Positions 27,607 to 36,951 are shown, numbered from the stretch's first letter. The stretch is DNA of 64,000 bases from Vibrio genomosp. F10 str. ZF-129 (GCF_000287055.2 NZ_AJYQ02000137.1:246490-310489), one strand, 5' to 3'. Notes: generated by a model from the letters alone, not told the origin. Numbers and translations: made by a program.

Positions 27607-28347
27607 ATGAAAAAACGTATTTTACCTATTCCACTTATTTTGCTGATTCCGATTGTTCTTTTAGTGGTGGTTATTGTCGCGGGCGTCTATCGATTTAGCT
27701 TGAGTGATGAACAGATCATGCAAAAGTTTCCAAAACATGAGGTCGTAAACAATGCGATTGTCTCGCAACTTTTTGGTGTTAATTCAAGCAACCCATTGAC
27801 GATACAAGTGCCAGAAACTCACGCGTTTGCATTTGTGAATTACCTTAACGAGAGAAGTAAAAAGGCGATAGGCGAGTACGATGACGGCAAAGAGCGTGGC
27901 AGTATTTTTATCGATACGCAGCGGTTGATGTCTATTGAGGCAAAGAATGAGAAAGTGTTTGTTGCTCCGCTCGCGGTGTCGAACCAAGGCAGTGGCGTTT
28001 TCTACTATCTGGCGTTATTTCGTTATGACGCGCAAAGAGATCGAATGATATTAGGGGATTATCAATTGCTCGGTGATCGGGTCGACATTCAAGAGCTTGC
28101 TATTTATCCATTCGTAGAGGAAAGAAATCAGTCTCAGGAAAAAGAACTGACTCATGAAGAATCTGCGGCGCCAGATGATAAAAATCGTGTGGAGGGCGTT
28201 TCTGTTTTGTTTTTAACTCGAGCTATCGATCAAGCGATGTCATCCCCTGCGTCAGTTGGAGAAGAGCACCGCTACCAAGTTACGGAGGATTACCGTTTGG
28301 TCCGTGTCTTACTCGACGCTACTCCAACTCCAGATGGTACATCTTAG
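27607..28347 (+). CDS. Uncharacterised membrane-anchored protein
   Basis: 246 residues from ATG 27607; a weaker ATG at 27586 is in frame. A hydrophobic helix (LPIPLILLIPIVLLVVVIVA) at residues 4-23 is followed by a soluble, presumably periplasmic domain of about 215 residues. The middle (GSGVFYYLALFRYDAQRDRM) looks like a folded beta-rich core and the region near residues 175-195 is acidic and probably disordered. I do not recognise the family. No cysteine-based or catalytic motif is evident. It is not linked to any operon. Confidence 0.65.
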   Translation: MKKRILPIPLILLIPIVLLVVVIVAGVYRFSLSDEQIMQKFPKHEVVNNAIVSQLFGVNSSNPLTIQVPETHAFAFVNYLNERSKKAIGEYDDGKERGSIFIDTQRLMSIEAKNEKVFVAPLAVSNQGSGVFYYLALFRYDAQRDRMILGDYQLLGDRVDIQELAIYPFVEERNQSQEKELTHEESAAPDDKNRVEGVSVLFLTRAIDQAMSSPASVGEEHRYQVTEDYRLVRVLLDATPTPDGTS

Positions 28348-28435
28348 CTGCGCATCGTAGCGGCTATCGGTTTGCTCAGGCGGATACGGTTATGTTGTTT
28401 ACGCAAATGTAAGGTAATTATTATAAAGATGTGAT

Positions 28436-28447
28436 GTAAGCGCTTAC
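28436..28447. promoter_or_regulatory. 12-bp palindrome, LacI-operator-like
   Basis: GTAAGCGCTTAC is a perfect palindrome with central CG. With flanking bases (TGTAAGCGCTTACT) it matches TGNAANCGNTTNCA at 13 of 14 positions. It lies 142 bp before the M23 peptidase start. The regulator is unknown. Confidence 0.4.
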
Positions 28448-28588
28448 TACGCTCTTTGTGCTTTCATGTATTGCGGCTATAGCTAATGAAACGCACAGTT
28501 TTGTACTGAATATTCGCTAGCCTGATGACATTTTATAGAGAAACCCTTAACCTAATCGCCAGATACTGTATTTAAATTGGAATGTTTT

Positions 28589-29890
28589 GTGAGTTCAAAT
28601 TCAATCGTAAGCCGCTACTCTTCGCTCTCTAAGCGAAAAATAATGGTCGCCATTAGCTTACCTATCGTCGCCTTCATTCTTGTTTCATCGCTTAGCCCAA
28701 GTTCAATGCAAAAGACAGTTGAGCTTTCGTTAACGAGTTCAAATCCTGTTAATGAGTTTTTAGACAGTTCCGTTAGTTCCGACAGTGCTGTTAGCCGCAT
28801 CGAGATACCGGACTATGAATATGTTATCCAGCCGGGCGATAATCTCAGCTCGATCTTTCAGCACCTTGGATTTCGCTACCAAGATATGATGCGGATTATG
28901 GAAACAGACGTGAACTACTTAGCGTTAGATACCTTAAAACCTGGGAATACATTGCGCTTTTGGCAAGGTGAGCAAGGCTCAGATCTCAAAAAAATGGCGC
29001 TTGAATTCAGTATTGTGGATCAGGTGGTGTATACGCGGTTAGAAGATGGTGACTACGAGTTTGAAGAGATACGCATTCCTGGTAGTTGGGTTGAATTCCC
29101 GTTGGTTGGGGAGATCAATGGCAGTTTTTCTCAGTCCGTTAATCGTGTGGGGTTAAACAGTGCTGAAATTGAGCATGTTGTGTCGTTACTCAAGGATAAA
29201 ATTAATTTTTCTAGAGACTTAAGAGCGGGTGATCAGTTTGAGATTGTCCAGTCTCGTCAATATGTCGATGATACATTAACCGGTAACCGAGAAATTCAGG
29301 CGGTAAAAATTGTTAACCGAGGAAGAGAAGTATCGGCTTACCTTCATCGAGATGGGCAGTACTATGACCATGAAGGTAACAGTTTACAACGTGCGTTTCA
29401 GCGCAAGCCGGTGAATGGTTCATACCGATTAAGCTCTCATTTTAATCCTAAGCGTCTTCACCCTGTTACGGGCAGAGTCTCACCACACAACGGAACCGAT
29501 TGGGCAACCCCAACTGGAACGCCTATCGTATCAACAGGGGATGGCGTGGTTGTTATGACCCGGAATCATCCTTATGCGGGTAAATATGTGGTGATTCAGC
29601 ATGGCAATACTTACAAAACGCGCTATTTGCACCTAAGCAAAATATTGGTACGCAAAGGCCAAAAAGTAAGTCGCGGGCAGCGCATTGGATTGGCCGGAGC
29701 AACAGGACGTGTGACTGGCCCGCATATTCATTATGAATTGATGGTTCGTGGCCGAGCGGTGAATCCAATGACAGCCAATATCCCGATGGCAAATTCAGTA
29801 CCTAAGAAAGAATTGGCTGGCTTTGTTGCAAGACGGAACGAGCTAAATAATCTCCTCAGCGAGCAAAGCCTTAATGTGGTCACCAATTAA
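28589..29890 (+). CDS. M23 family murein endopeptidase (MepM/Shy type)
   Basis: 433 residues starting at GTG 28589, with GGA seven bases upstream; a TTG at 28577 would add four. The order is: N-terminal membrane anchor (about 22-36); LysM/OapA-like segment YVIQPGDNLSSIFQHLG; Csd3-like inhibitory middle; C-terminal M23 domain. The zinc motif is present as HNGTD and HIHYEL, with TRYLHLSK between. Such enzymes cut peptidoglycan cross-links for growth, and V. cholerae has three (ShyA, ShyB, ShyC). I cannot tell which one this matches. No Zur-box-like sequence was seen upstream, arguing weakly against a ShyB equivalent. Confidence 0.9.
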   Translation: MSSNSIVSRYSSLSKRKIMVAISLPIVAFILVSSLSPSSMQKTVELSLTSSNPVNEFLDSSVSSDSAVSRIEIPDYEYVIQPGDNLSSIFQHLGFRYQDMMRIMETDVNYLALDTLKPGNTLRFWQGEQGSDLKKMALEFSIVDQVVYTRLEDGDYEFEEIRIPGSWVEFPLVGEINGSFSQSVNRVGLNSAEIEHVVSLLKDKINFSRDLRAGDQFEIVQSRQYVDDTLTGNREIQAVKIVNRGREVSAYLHRDGQYYDHEGNSLQRAFQRKPVNGSYRLSSHFNPKRLHPVTGRVSPHNGTDWATPTGTPIVSTGDGVVVMTRNHPYAGKYVVIQHGNTYKTRYLHLSKILVRKGQKVSRGQRIGLAGATGRVTGPHIHYELMVRGRAVNPMTANIPMANSVPKKELAGFVARRNELNNLLSEQSLNVVTN

Positions 29891-29962
29891 TACCTAAAGC
29901 ACAGCTCATGAACGAGATGAAAAGACATGAGTTGGCGCAGTTTTAATCACTTAATTTCTTTT

Positions 29963-31852
29963 CTATGCCGATTTTATTTTTTCAATGGTGTTAGCTCGTT
30001 CAAAATAGTCTTTGATTAACTCTATTGGCGTTTTGGGGCGGGAAAAATAATACCCTTGTATTTGTGTGCAACCCATCAGGTAGAGTTTGTCGAGGGCCTC
30101 TTTTGTTTCAACGCCTTCAGCGACTAGAGAGACATTCAGTTGTTCTGCCAATTGTATAATCAGTTTGACTACACGTTCCGACTTTTGATTGTTCAGCATG
30201 TTTCGCACGAAACTGGCATCAATTTTTATGCAATCGATGGGGTATTGGTGAAGGTAGTTCAAACTGGAGTATCCAGTTCCAAAGTCGTCCAGCGCGATGG
30301 TGAATCCAAATGCTCTCAATCGGTCTAGAACGGACTTTACTTTATCGCCATGTGTGATCAGAACCGTTTCCGTAAGCTCAATGACAAAATCATGGGGATC
30401 ACACTCATGGGCGCTGAGCGTACTCGTCAGGTGCTGGATATATCGTTCTGAGCTGCTCAGTTCATGCGCAGAGCAGTTAATACCTAACTTTACTTTGTGT
30501 CCCAATCCTTTTTCAAGCTCTAACTTTGCTTCGCAAGCCAGCTGTATGATCCGTTCTCCCAGCTCAATAATTAATCCAGATTGCTCTGCCGCCTCAATAA
30601 ACTCAATGGGAGAAATAACGCCTAATTGCTTACTATTCCAGCGAGCAAGAACCTCAAAATAACGCCAAGAGTCGCCGTGTTTATGGACGATAGGTTGAGT
30701 AGCGACAAAAATCTCGCTTAGCTGTTGCTTTGATTTTTTCAGTTCATTTCTCAGTGCCCTGATGATCATGTTCTTGCGATGGTATAACCCACTTAATTGG
30801 GAGTTATAACAACGTATTTGTGTCCCCGACGTCTTTTTACAGTCTTTTAGGGCAAGGCTGGCATTGTGAAGGAGTTGATCTGCTGTGAACATTTTGTCTT
30901 GGGTTCTGGTGATTCCAATACTAACCGGAATACTCACGTAGTGTGCTTTATCTTTGTATCCTTGTTGCAAAAGGTGAATGATTTCGTGGCAGACTTGAAT
31001 GGGGTCTCTATCGTAAGTAATGAACGCAAACTCATCGGCAGATATCCTAAACGCCAAGTGTTGTTCTGGGACATTATCGCTAATTGTACTGGCGACAAAG
31101 CGCAACACCTGATCACCGATATAGTTACCATAGAGATCATTAATGGATTTGAAATTATCAATATCAACATAGGCCAAGGTGAAAGAATATGGCGAAGATT
31201 GAATAAGCACTTCTAGTTGATCCGATAGGCTGCAGCGATTTCGTAAACCCGTCAAGTTATCGTGAGAAACCTCATAATTCAGCTGATTGACTAGGCTCTT
31301 AGATCGCTTAGCAAGCCATTTCTCACGTAAGCTATGGACGATAATGTTCGCGAATAATTGGTGGTAAGCTAAAACGCTCTCAGGGCCATCAATAGGTCTA
31401 TCAAATGTGGAAAGTAATACACCTAGTGTTTCGCCTTTGTGATTTTTTAGCGGGATACCAATATAAGCATGTAAGTGATTTTCTTGGATATAGCCGTCGA
31501 GAGGGTAATACGTGATGAGGTTATCGGTGTAAAAAAGGTATTCGGATTGTTTCCAGTGTACTTGTCCTCTCAATATTGGTTCACTAAATACTTGCTCTCT
31601 AAATATTTGTTCACAAGGTGTGTTTTTAAGTGGGTAGATGAAGTTTTCTTGCACCGATTGATTTCGGACACACGATAATGTCTTCGCTTGGTAGCGAAGT
31701 TTATCGAACTCAACAATGGAAGTAGAAAAACTCTGAAATCGCTGATTCAATTTAAGAGTGACATGGTCGAGCAGGGCGGTGCCTTCCATAAGCAGAGTCT
31801 CGTTCACTTCATCTAAGCCTATAGCACCCGTGTTTGTTAGCCTCATAGCCAT
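29963..31852 (-). CDS. GAF-GGDEF-EAL cyclic-di-GMP protein
   Basis: 629 residues without membrane segments. A GAF-like sensor spans about residues 20-180. A degenerate GGDEF domain (SADEF at 271-275, so probably no cyclase activity) covers about 195-355. An EAL domain starts near 385, with EVL at 400-402 in place of EAL, followed by NCSAHEL, ELTETV, DDFGTGYSSL and EGVET. The EVL variant is tolerated in active phosphodiesterases, so cyclic-di-GMP hydrolysis is plausible, with GGDEF as a GTP-sensing part. A run of similar short units near residues 83-97 comes from imperfect nucleotide repeats around 31575-31620. Confidence 0.9.
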   Translation of the reverse strand: MAMRLTNTGAIGLDEVNETLLMEGTALLDHVTLKLNQRFQSFSTSIVEFDKLRYQAKTLSCVRNQSVQENFIYPLKNTPCEQIFREQVFSEPILRGQVHWKQSEYLFYTDNLITYYPLDGYIQENHLHAYIGIPLKNHKGETLGVLLSTFDRPIDGPESVLAYHQLFANIIVHSLREKWLAKRSKSLVNQLNYEVSHDNLTGLRNRCSLSDQLEVLIQSSPYSFTLAYVDIDNFKSINDLYGNYIGDQVLRFVASTISDNVPEQHLAFRISADEFAFITYDRDPIQVCHEIIHLLQQGYKDKAHYVSIPVSIGITRTQDKMFTADQLLHNASLALKDCKKTSGTQIRCYNSQLSGLYHRKNMIIRALRNELKKSKQQLSEIFVATQPIVHKHGDSWRYFEVLARWNSKQLGVISPIEFIEAAEQSGLIIELGERIIQLACEAKLELEKGLGHKVKLGINCSAHELSSSERYIQHLTSTLSAHECDPHDFVIELTETVLITHGDKVKSVLDRLRAFGFTIALDDFGTGYSSLNYLHQYPIDCIKIDASFVRNMLNNQKSERVVKLIIQLAEQLNVSLVAEGVETKEALDKLYLMGCTQIQGYYFSRPKTPIELIKDYFERANTIEKIKSA

Positions 31853-32176
31853 ATTGAGATCTCACGTTGTGGTGTGTTGTAAACTTTTTATAATATGTGT
31901 ATGCACTTAAGCACTATGGTAGAGATCACGCTTTATTGCAAATGCAATAAGGTGCACTTAGTAAAGGGTGATTATTATTTTATGGCGAATCAGAGCGTTA
32001 AAGAGCAAAATAAATTTTTTCACAAAATTGGCGTTTTTTTTGCTTCTTTTTTCAATTTTTAGTGAGATTCTTTGTACAACTTTTGCCTTATTGCGTTCAA
32101 AAAATCGGCTTAAATACTGATGTGATGATTAGTTCAGTTGAACGTTATACAATGGGGTTTGAATCTTTTGTGAGTA
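31853..32176. other. Gene-free promoter region between divergent genes
   Basis: 324 bp between the GGDEF-EAL gene and the small hypothetical gene. It contains strong T-tracts (about 32015-32060) suggestive of curved DNA and likely houses both promoters. No operator or RNA gene is recognised. Confidence 0.5.
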
Positions 32177-32533
32177 ATGACAATGCAACAAAACGAGTTT
32201 GAAACACTAGTCAAAGCGTTATGCCAATTAGAAGGGCTTCCACAAGCACTGGAAGCATTAAAAGCCAGTGAAGACCCTGACATTGCGGAAGTCGCGGCTT
32301 CACTCAGTGGTCAGTTTTCCTTAGCTGACGTTGAAGGTGAATCGCGCATTTATCACGTAACAGTGGAAGAAAATGAGCAAGGTGAAGAACAAGAGTTTGT
32401 CGAGCATGTGATGAACGAAGGCGATGATGTCATTAAGTTTGTTGCCTGGTTCTTTGATGCCCAGTTTGGAATGAAGCAGAAAGAAACCTACCAGGCGGCG
32501 GGTAAAACCTACCGTCAGCCGAAACGCGGTTAG
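32177..32533 (+). CDS. Small acidic conserved hypothetical protein
   Basis: 118 residues; a second ATG at 32183 is equally possible. The protein is acidic, with a stretch VEENEQGEEQEFVEHV followed by FVAWFFDAQFGMKQKETY and a basic tail. There is no signal peptide or membrane helix, so it is cytoplasmic. I do not recognise a function. It has its own promoter region and a strong terminator (32555), so it is a stand-alone, probably well-expressed gene. Confidence 0.7.
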   Translation: MTMQQNEFETLVKALCQLEGLPQALEALKASEDPDIAEVAASLSGQFSLADVEGESRIYHVTVEENEQGEEQEFVEHVMNEGDDVIKFVAWFFDAQFGMKQKETYQAAGKTYRQPKRG

Positions 32534-32554
32534 ATTATCTTCACCTCATAAATG

Positions 32555-32594
32555 AAGCCCCTTGAATGATCTCAGTATCATCAAGGGGCTTTTT
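32555..32594 (+). terminator. Strong Rho-independent terminator
   Basis: AAGCCCCTTGA (32555-32565) pairs with TCAAGGGGCTT (32581-32591). The stem extends inward by TGAT/ATCA with one bulge, and T's follow. It ends the small acidic gene. Confidence 0.9.
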
Positions 32595-32702
32595 CTGTTG
32601 CTGACTGCTTTGGTTCTATCTGTCAGCATTTATTTCATCTAACGGTAAGGTTGCTTTTAATGATCAGCAAGAACTATCTGATTGGACGATTATTAATCAC
32701 TT

Positions 32703-33326
32703 TCAACCCGCTGTGGTGCTATTGGGCTCCATAGGAACGACGTTATCTGGGATACCTTCTGGCTTATTAACCTTTATCCACTCTTCGAGATTATCTGCTC
32801 CGCCTATATATTGATCATCAAGCCAGATCTGTGGAACCGTGACGGGGGTCTTTTGACCAATATGTGCTTTGACTTCCGGAATCATGCGGTAAAGTGCAGC
32901 ACTGTCTTTAACCACATCGTGGTAACGGTATTCAATCCCTGCATTGTCTAACAGGTTTTTAGCTTTCACGCAGAATGGGCAAGTCGCTTTGCCATAGACA
33001 ATATTACCCTTAAGTGTGTCTTTCTTAACCCACTCTTGAATGACCGATTGAACCAGCACGCCACGATTGAGTGCTTCCCCTTGGCTGATCACTTTGCCCT
33101 CAACCACAAGGATGGGTGCATGCCAGGAACCCAGTTTGAGTGGCTCCCACCAATGAGATAACCAGTCTTTGACCTCAAGTTCGACAGGAATACCTTCTAA
33201 CTCGGTTTCAAAGGTATCGAGTAAGATATCTTTGGTTAATGTGCATTCTCCACAAGGTATATTCACTTTGAATGGTCCCCAGCTGCCGCCCCAGCGATAC
33301 AGTGTAATCTTAATTGGTGTCGTCAT
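32703..33326 (-). CDS. Two-domain glutaredoxin-containing protein
   Basis: 207 residues from ATG 33326, which has GGGATAAG upstream. The frame is open a further 48 codons with no family-like sequence, so the longer start is rejected. Residues about 1-95 (ITLYRWGGSWGPFKVNIPCG, then HAPILVVEGKVISQGEAL) look like a degenerate thioredoxin-fold domain with two cysteines (CGEC). Residues 105-185 form a glutaredoxin with the active site CPFC, the TVPQIW cis-proline loop and GGADNL. It probably reduces disulfides or handles glutathione adducts in the cytoplasm. Confidence 0.82.
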   Translation of the reverse strand: MTTPIKITLYRWGGSWGPFKVNIPCGECTLTKDILLDTFETELEGIPVELEVKDWLSHWWEPLKLGSWHAPILVVEGKVISQGEALNRGVLVQSVIQEWVKKDTLKGNIVYGKATCPFCVKAKNLLDNAGIEYRYHDVVKDSAALYRMIPEVKAHIGQKTPVTVPQIWLDDQYIGGADNLEEWIKVNKPEGIPDNVVPMEPNSTTAG

Positions 33327-33966
33327 AATCTTATCCCAATGGCTCGTATAACGTAATAGAACGGAATGCAGCGCGATAAATTTCATGAAAAGTAACATAA
33401 AACTACCGAAGAGGTAGGTTGAACTCGCTCGGTTTAGAGTCCTGCTTGGCGAGGTTGCCATAAAAAGCATGTGGAATGAGGTTTAACCCGTTGTATATCC
33501 AGTTCAATGGATTGCAGGTAATGGCTCAAGCACTACCGGACTCAAATATTAGGAAGCAGAATCACATAAGCATCGAATCAAAGAGTTACCCTAATAAAAC
33601 AGTATTCAAAATTCATCAATCTGATGTTGCTTGTGGTATTTGCTTTGTGAATAAGGTTGTATCATTTGAGTTTTATTCTGTATGTCTGCATTCTAAAAGT
33701 GTGATTTAGAACGCCTATTTTATGAGTGTGTCAACTTGTTAACCAGTTCACATTTTTGATTTGGAATGAGATGTGCGCTGTAACTCTATGATTTTTAATG
33801 TTTCACATTAATTTATATACGGTTTTTTTTGTTTTACATCATTTTATGCAACTTTTCCTGATTCGCTAGGTACAGTCGATGTACTTGTTAACCAAGGTGT
33901 AACACTACTACATGGTGAGGCATCGGGTTGTCAGTGGACAAACCAAACGTATATATGGACTTTAAA
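33327..33966. other. Long gene-free region ahead of the porin gene
   Basis: 640 bp, AT-rich, between divergent glutaredoxin and porin genes. It must contain both promoters and probably a long porin 5' leader. A small stem GTACA/TGTAC lies near 33871-33885. The ORF at 33476-33709 lacks a ribosome site and family features and is not called. Confidence 0.5.
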
Positions 33967-35013
33967 ATGAATAAAAAATTTCTAGCTGTAGCAATCGCTG
34001 CTTCTACATTCGCTGCTCAAGCAGTTGCTGTTGAACTTTACAACAACGACGGTACTACGTTCTCTATGGGCGGCCACGTTTCTGTTAACCTTAACGGTTC
34101 AGAATCTGGTAACACAGATGTAGGTACTAACTCTCCACGTATCAACTTCACGGCAACTCAAGACCTAGGTAACGGTTTTGAAGTCGATGCTCGCGGCGAA
34201 TGGGCACTTAACTACCTGACTAACGGTGATAATGCATTCACTACTCGTCTTGGTTACGTAGGTCTTACTCATGAAGAGCTAGGTCGCGCCGTAGTTGGTA
34301 CTCAATGGGCACCATTCTACGACGTAGCGGGTGTGACTGATATGCCAATCGCGTTTGCCAATGACTTCTTATACGACGGCCACCTAGGTGGCGATTTCGC
34401 TAAAACAGGCCAGACTCGTGCGGACAATATGATCTCTTACCGTAAAGGTTTTGATTTTGCTGAAGCTGGCGCACTAAACGTTGGTGTTGCATGGCAAGGT
34501 GCTTATGATCAAAAAGTTGCTAATGTCGTGACTCGTGAATACAGCGATCGTGTTCAAGCAACGCTTGCTTACGAGTTCATGGGTGCTTCTTTAGGTTACG
34601 CATACAGTACTGGTGACGTTGCAACAGCGACAACGGGTTCTGCTAAAGGCTCTCTAGATATCCACGCTATTTCTGCTACTTACGGCTCATACGGCAACGG
34701 TCTATACCTTGCTGGTGTTTATCAGATGACTGAAGATAAAAACGTAATGCAAGAAGAGCTTGACTCTTATGAGTTAATCGCGGCTTACGCATTGGCAAAC
34801 AGCCTAAATTTCAGCATCAACTACGAAACTGTTGAAGCTAAAGACACAGTAACAAATGTTAAAGATACTGATCGTGAAGAGATGGCTTTGCAAGCTGAGT
34901 ACAACTTTGCTTCAAACATCGTCGGTTACACAGGTTACCAATTCGATCTTAAGAGCGAAGATGGTTACAAGTCTGACGACAAGTGGGTTATCGGCGCACG
35001 TTTCTACCTATAA
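33967..35013 (+). CDS. Outer-membrane porin
   Basis: 348 residues. The signal peptide MNKKFLAVAIAASTFAAQAVA should be cleaved before VELYNNDG. The mature protein has the alternating pattern of a trimeric Gram-negative porin, with VDARGEWALNYL and TTRLGYVGLTHEELGRAVVG near the N terminus, and ends in phenylalanine-tyrosine-leucine (RFYL). The start at 33967 is chosen because the signal peptide begins there; an upstream ATG at 33928 only adds leader-like residues. It should allow passive uptake of small solutes. A terminator follows at 35072. Confidence 0.93.
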   Translation: MNKKFLAVAIAASTFAAQAVAVELYNNDGTTFSMGGHVSVNLNGSESGNTDVGTNSPRINFTATQDLGNGFEVDARGEWALNYLTNGDNAFTTRLGYVGLTHEELGRAVVGTQWAPFYDVAGVTDMPIAFANDFLYDGHLGGDFAKTGQTRADNMISYRKGFDFAEAGALNVGVAWQGAYDQKVANVVTREYSDRVQATLAYEFMGASLGYAYSTGDVATATTGSAKGSLDIHAISATYGSYGNGLYLAGVYQMTEDKNVMQEELDSYELIAAYALANSLNFSINYETVEAKDTVTNVKDTDREEMALQAEYNFASNIVGYTGYQFDLKSEDGYKSDDKWVIGARFYL

Positions 35014-35071
35014 GCCTTTCGCTTAAAGGAAACAACGCAGCAGTAACGGCTTAACGTTACGCTAAATAGTG

Positions 35072-35103
35072 AAACACCTTCTATTTATAGGAGGTGTTTT
35101 TTA
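35072..35103 (+). terminator. Rho-independent terminator after the porin
   Basis: AAACACCT..CTA pairs with TAG..AGGTGTTT around a short A/T loop and is followed by T's. It ends the porin transcript. Confidence 0.85.
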
Positions 35104-35297
35104 TTGTCTAAAGAAAAGGAATGAGTAGAGCATAAACGATAACGGCGAGGTATCGGGTTCATAACTTTGAGTGGATGATCTTAGTTTTACATTTAAGTCG
35201 CTAGGTTTGTCTTAAAAGTCATATAAATAACGCTCGACTCGGTTATTATTTGCGCTCGATTGTATTTGGCTCTGTTTTTTATATTCAAGGAAGAATC

Positions 35298-35942
35298 ATG
35301 CATAGCGTACGAGTTGATGACACCACGGTAACCCCTTCTAAAATTGTTTGTATTGGCCGCAACTACCTTGAACATATCCAAGAACTGAATAACGCCATTC
35401 CCGATGAAATGGTGGTGTTTAATAAACCCAATAGTGCGCTAACCCATCGTCTCTTATCGAATGCTGCGCGATCGGGTGGTCTGCAACTTTCAGAATCCGA
35501 CACCATCCATTATGAAGGTGAAATCTGCTTTGTGATCAAGAATGGACAAATTGATGCAGCAGGTATTGGCCTTGATCTCACCAAACGCGCATTGCAATCT
35601 GAATTAAAAGGAAAGGGGCTTCCATGGGAACGCGCCAAGAGCTTTGATGATTCTGCCGTCTTTAGCCGTTTTGTTTCAATGCGTGATATTAATATTCAAC
35701 AACTTCAGATCGAACTGTTCATTAATTGTATGCGTGTTCAGTGTGGCAGTGTGAATGAGATGATTTATTCTCCATCAACTATTTTGGCTGAGCTTCAAAC
35801 CTATACGACACTCTGCGATGGCGACATCATTATGACAGGCACCCCAAAAGGGGTCGGGGAAGTTCACCAAGGCGATATTTTTCTTGCGCGTCTAAAGTGT
35901 GGGGAAACGACGTTAATAGAAATAGAATGGGTAGCTGAATAA
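35298..35942 (+). CDS. Fumarylacetoacetate hydrolase (FAH) family protein
   Basis: 214 residues. The start at 35298 has AAGGAAG four bases ahead; the frame is open to 35250 without a better site. FAH-fold features include KIVCIGRNYLEHIQEL near the N terminus, the metal-binding HYEGEICFVI, KSFDDSAVFSRFV and the C-terminal MTGTPKGVG. Relatives hydrolyse or decarboxylate 2-oxo acids such as acylpyruvates or oxaloacetate. The exact substrate is unknown. A CPT-like kinase gene follows 85 bp downstream on the same strand. Confidence 0.85.
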   Translation: MHSVRVDDTTVTPSKIVCIGRNYLEHIQELNNAIPDEMVVFNKPNSALTHRLLSNAARSGGLQLSESDTIHYEGEICFVIKNGQIDAAGIGLDLTKRALQSELKGKGLPWERAKSFDDSAVFSRFVSMRDINIQQLQIELFINCMRVQCGSVNEMIYSPSTILAELQTYTTLCDGDIIMTGTPKGVGEVHQGDIFLARLKCGETTLIEIEWVAE

Positions 35943-36027
35943 CTTATGGCTCCATAACTTACCACTGAATAACTGCGCATTTCTGTAATGGTGTTATTCG
36001 CTCCATTTTTCTCTATAAGGCACACTT

Positions 36028-36567
36028 ATGTTACCCGATGTTATTATCTTAAACGGAACAGGAAGTAGCGGCAAAACCAGCATTGCTAAGCAACTTCAAG
36101 AGCGGCTTCCATACCAGTTTCTTAATTTTAGTATCGATGCGGTATTGTATTCACTTCCTCCAAGTGATTTGCAAGCCATGATGGAAGGCCGACCCATTGA
36201 TCGGCAGGGCTACGATTACGCCCAATTGGTTGAGGGGTATCACCGCTGCATCCCGAGTTTATTAGAATCTGGCGTGAAGTTGATACTCGATAATGCATGG
36301 GTAGATAAGGAAGAATACCAACAACTCCGTTCACTTCTTTCATACTACACTGTCTGTACGATCGGTGTTAAATGCGATTTGGACGTCGCTAAAAAGCGAG
36401 AAAAAGCGCGTGGAGACCGAGCCATCGGGTTAGCCGAATACGAATTTCCTCTGGTGCACCAGGGCATGGATTACGATTTTGTGATCGATTCAAGCCATCG
36501 TTGCCCGCAAGAACTGGCGCAAGACTTACTCCATCAACTAACCCTATCTTCGTTTTCTACTGCTTAA
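36028..36567 (+). CDS. Chloramphenicol-phosphotransferase-like P-loop protein
   Basis: 179 residues. Walker A is GTGSSGKTS at residues 10-18. The CPT-type segment FSIDAVLYSLP at 34-44 supplies the aspartate that in Streptomyces CPT acts as catalytic base. GDRAIGLAEYEFPLVHQGMD near residue 130-150 is also typical of the family. The true substrate in Vibrio is unknown; antibiotic phosphorylation should not be assumed from fold alone. It could also be a small-metabolite or nucleoside kinase. Confidence 0.75.
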   Translation: MLPDVIILNGTGSSGKTSIAKQLQERLPYQFLNFSIDAVLYSLPPSDLQAMMEGRPIDRQGYDYAQLVEGYHRCIPSLLESGVKLILDNAWVDKEEYQQLRSLLSYYTVCTIGVKCDLDVAKKREKARGDRAIGLAEYEFPLVHQGMDYDFVIDSSHRCPQELAQDLLHQLTLSSFSTA

Positions 36568-36951
36568 ACCTTAAGATGACATTATCTAAACAGAGTGATT
36601 ACTTTCGGCAGATTGGGACTCTTTACCTCGTCTGCCAGCTTGTTCGTTTCCCCTAATCGAATATAGAAGAGCTCTCTCCTCCTTGGTATCACTGCCATAC
36701 AACATAACTGACCAATAATTTTACGATTCTCAGCGTCGAGTTCTAACCCTGTTTGTTCGTGAGACATAGCCGTTTGTTGCTATCACTTTCTTGCGCATTT
36801 GATATTCCCTACTAGCATTAGTTAACATAAATGTAACAAAATGTTCTGGAATAGCTGTTTCTAGGGAATTTACCATACTGAATTTTAAATGGGTCATTGC
36901 CATTTAAATGGTTCACTAAGGTTGGTGGTGTATGGGCAGAGGAGAACTCTT
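36568..36951. other. Region upstream of the cytochrome oxidase operon
   Basis: 384 bp likely holding the cox promoter (AT-rich DNA around 36810-36890). A 61-codon minus-strand ORF (36582-36767) lacks a ribosome site and was not called. No clear operator was found. Confidence 0.5.

Noticed and set aside
28348..28588. Zur box upstream of the M23 peptidase
   Set aside because: Looked for because a Vibrio paralogue is zinc-regulated; no sequence close to the Zur consensus was found.
33476..33709. 77-codon ORF before the porin
   Set aside because: No usable Shine-Dalgarno, composition unlike neighbours, no recognised motif.
36582..36767. 61-codon minus-strand ORF upstream of the cox operon
   Set aside because: No ribosome site and no family similarity; it cannot be excluded but is not supported.
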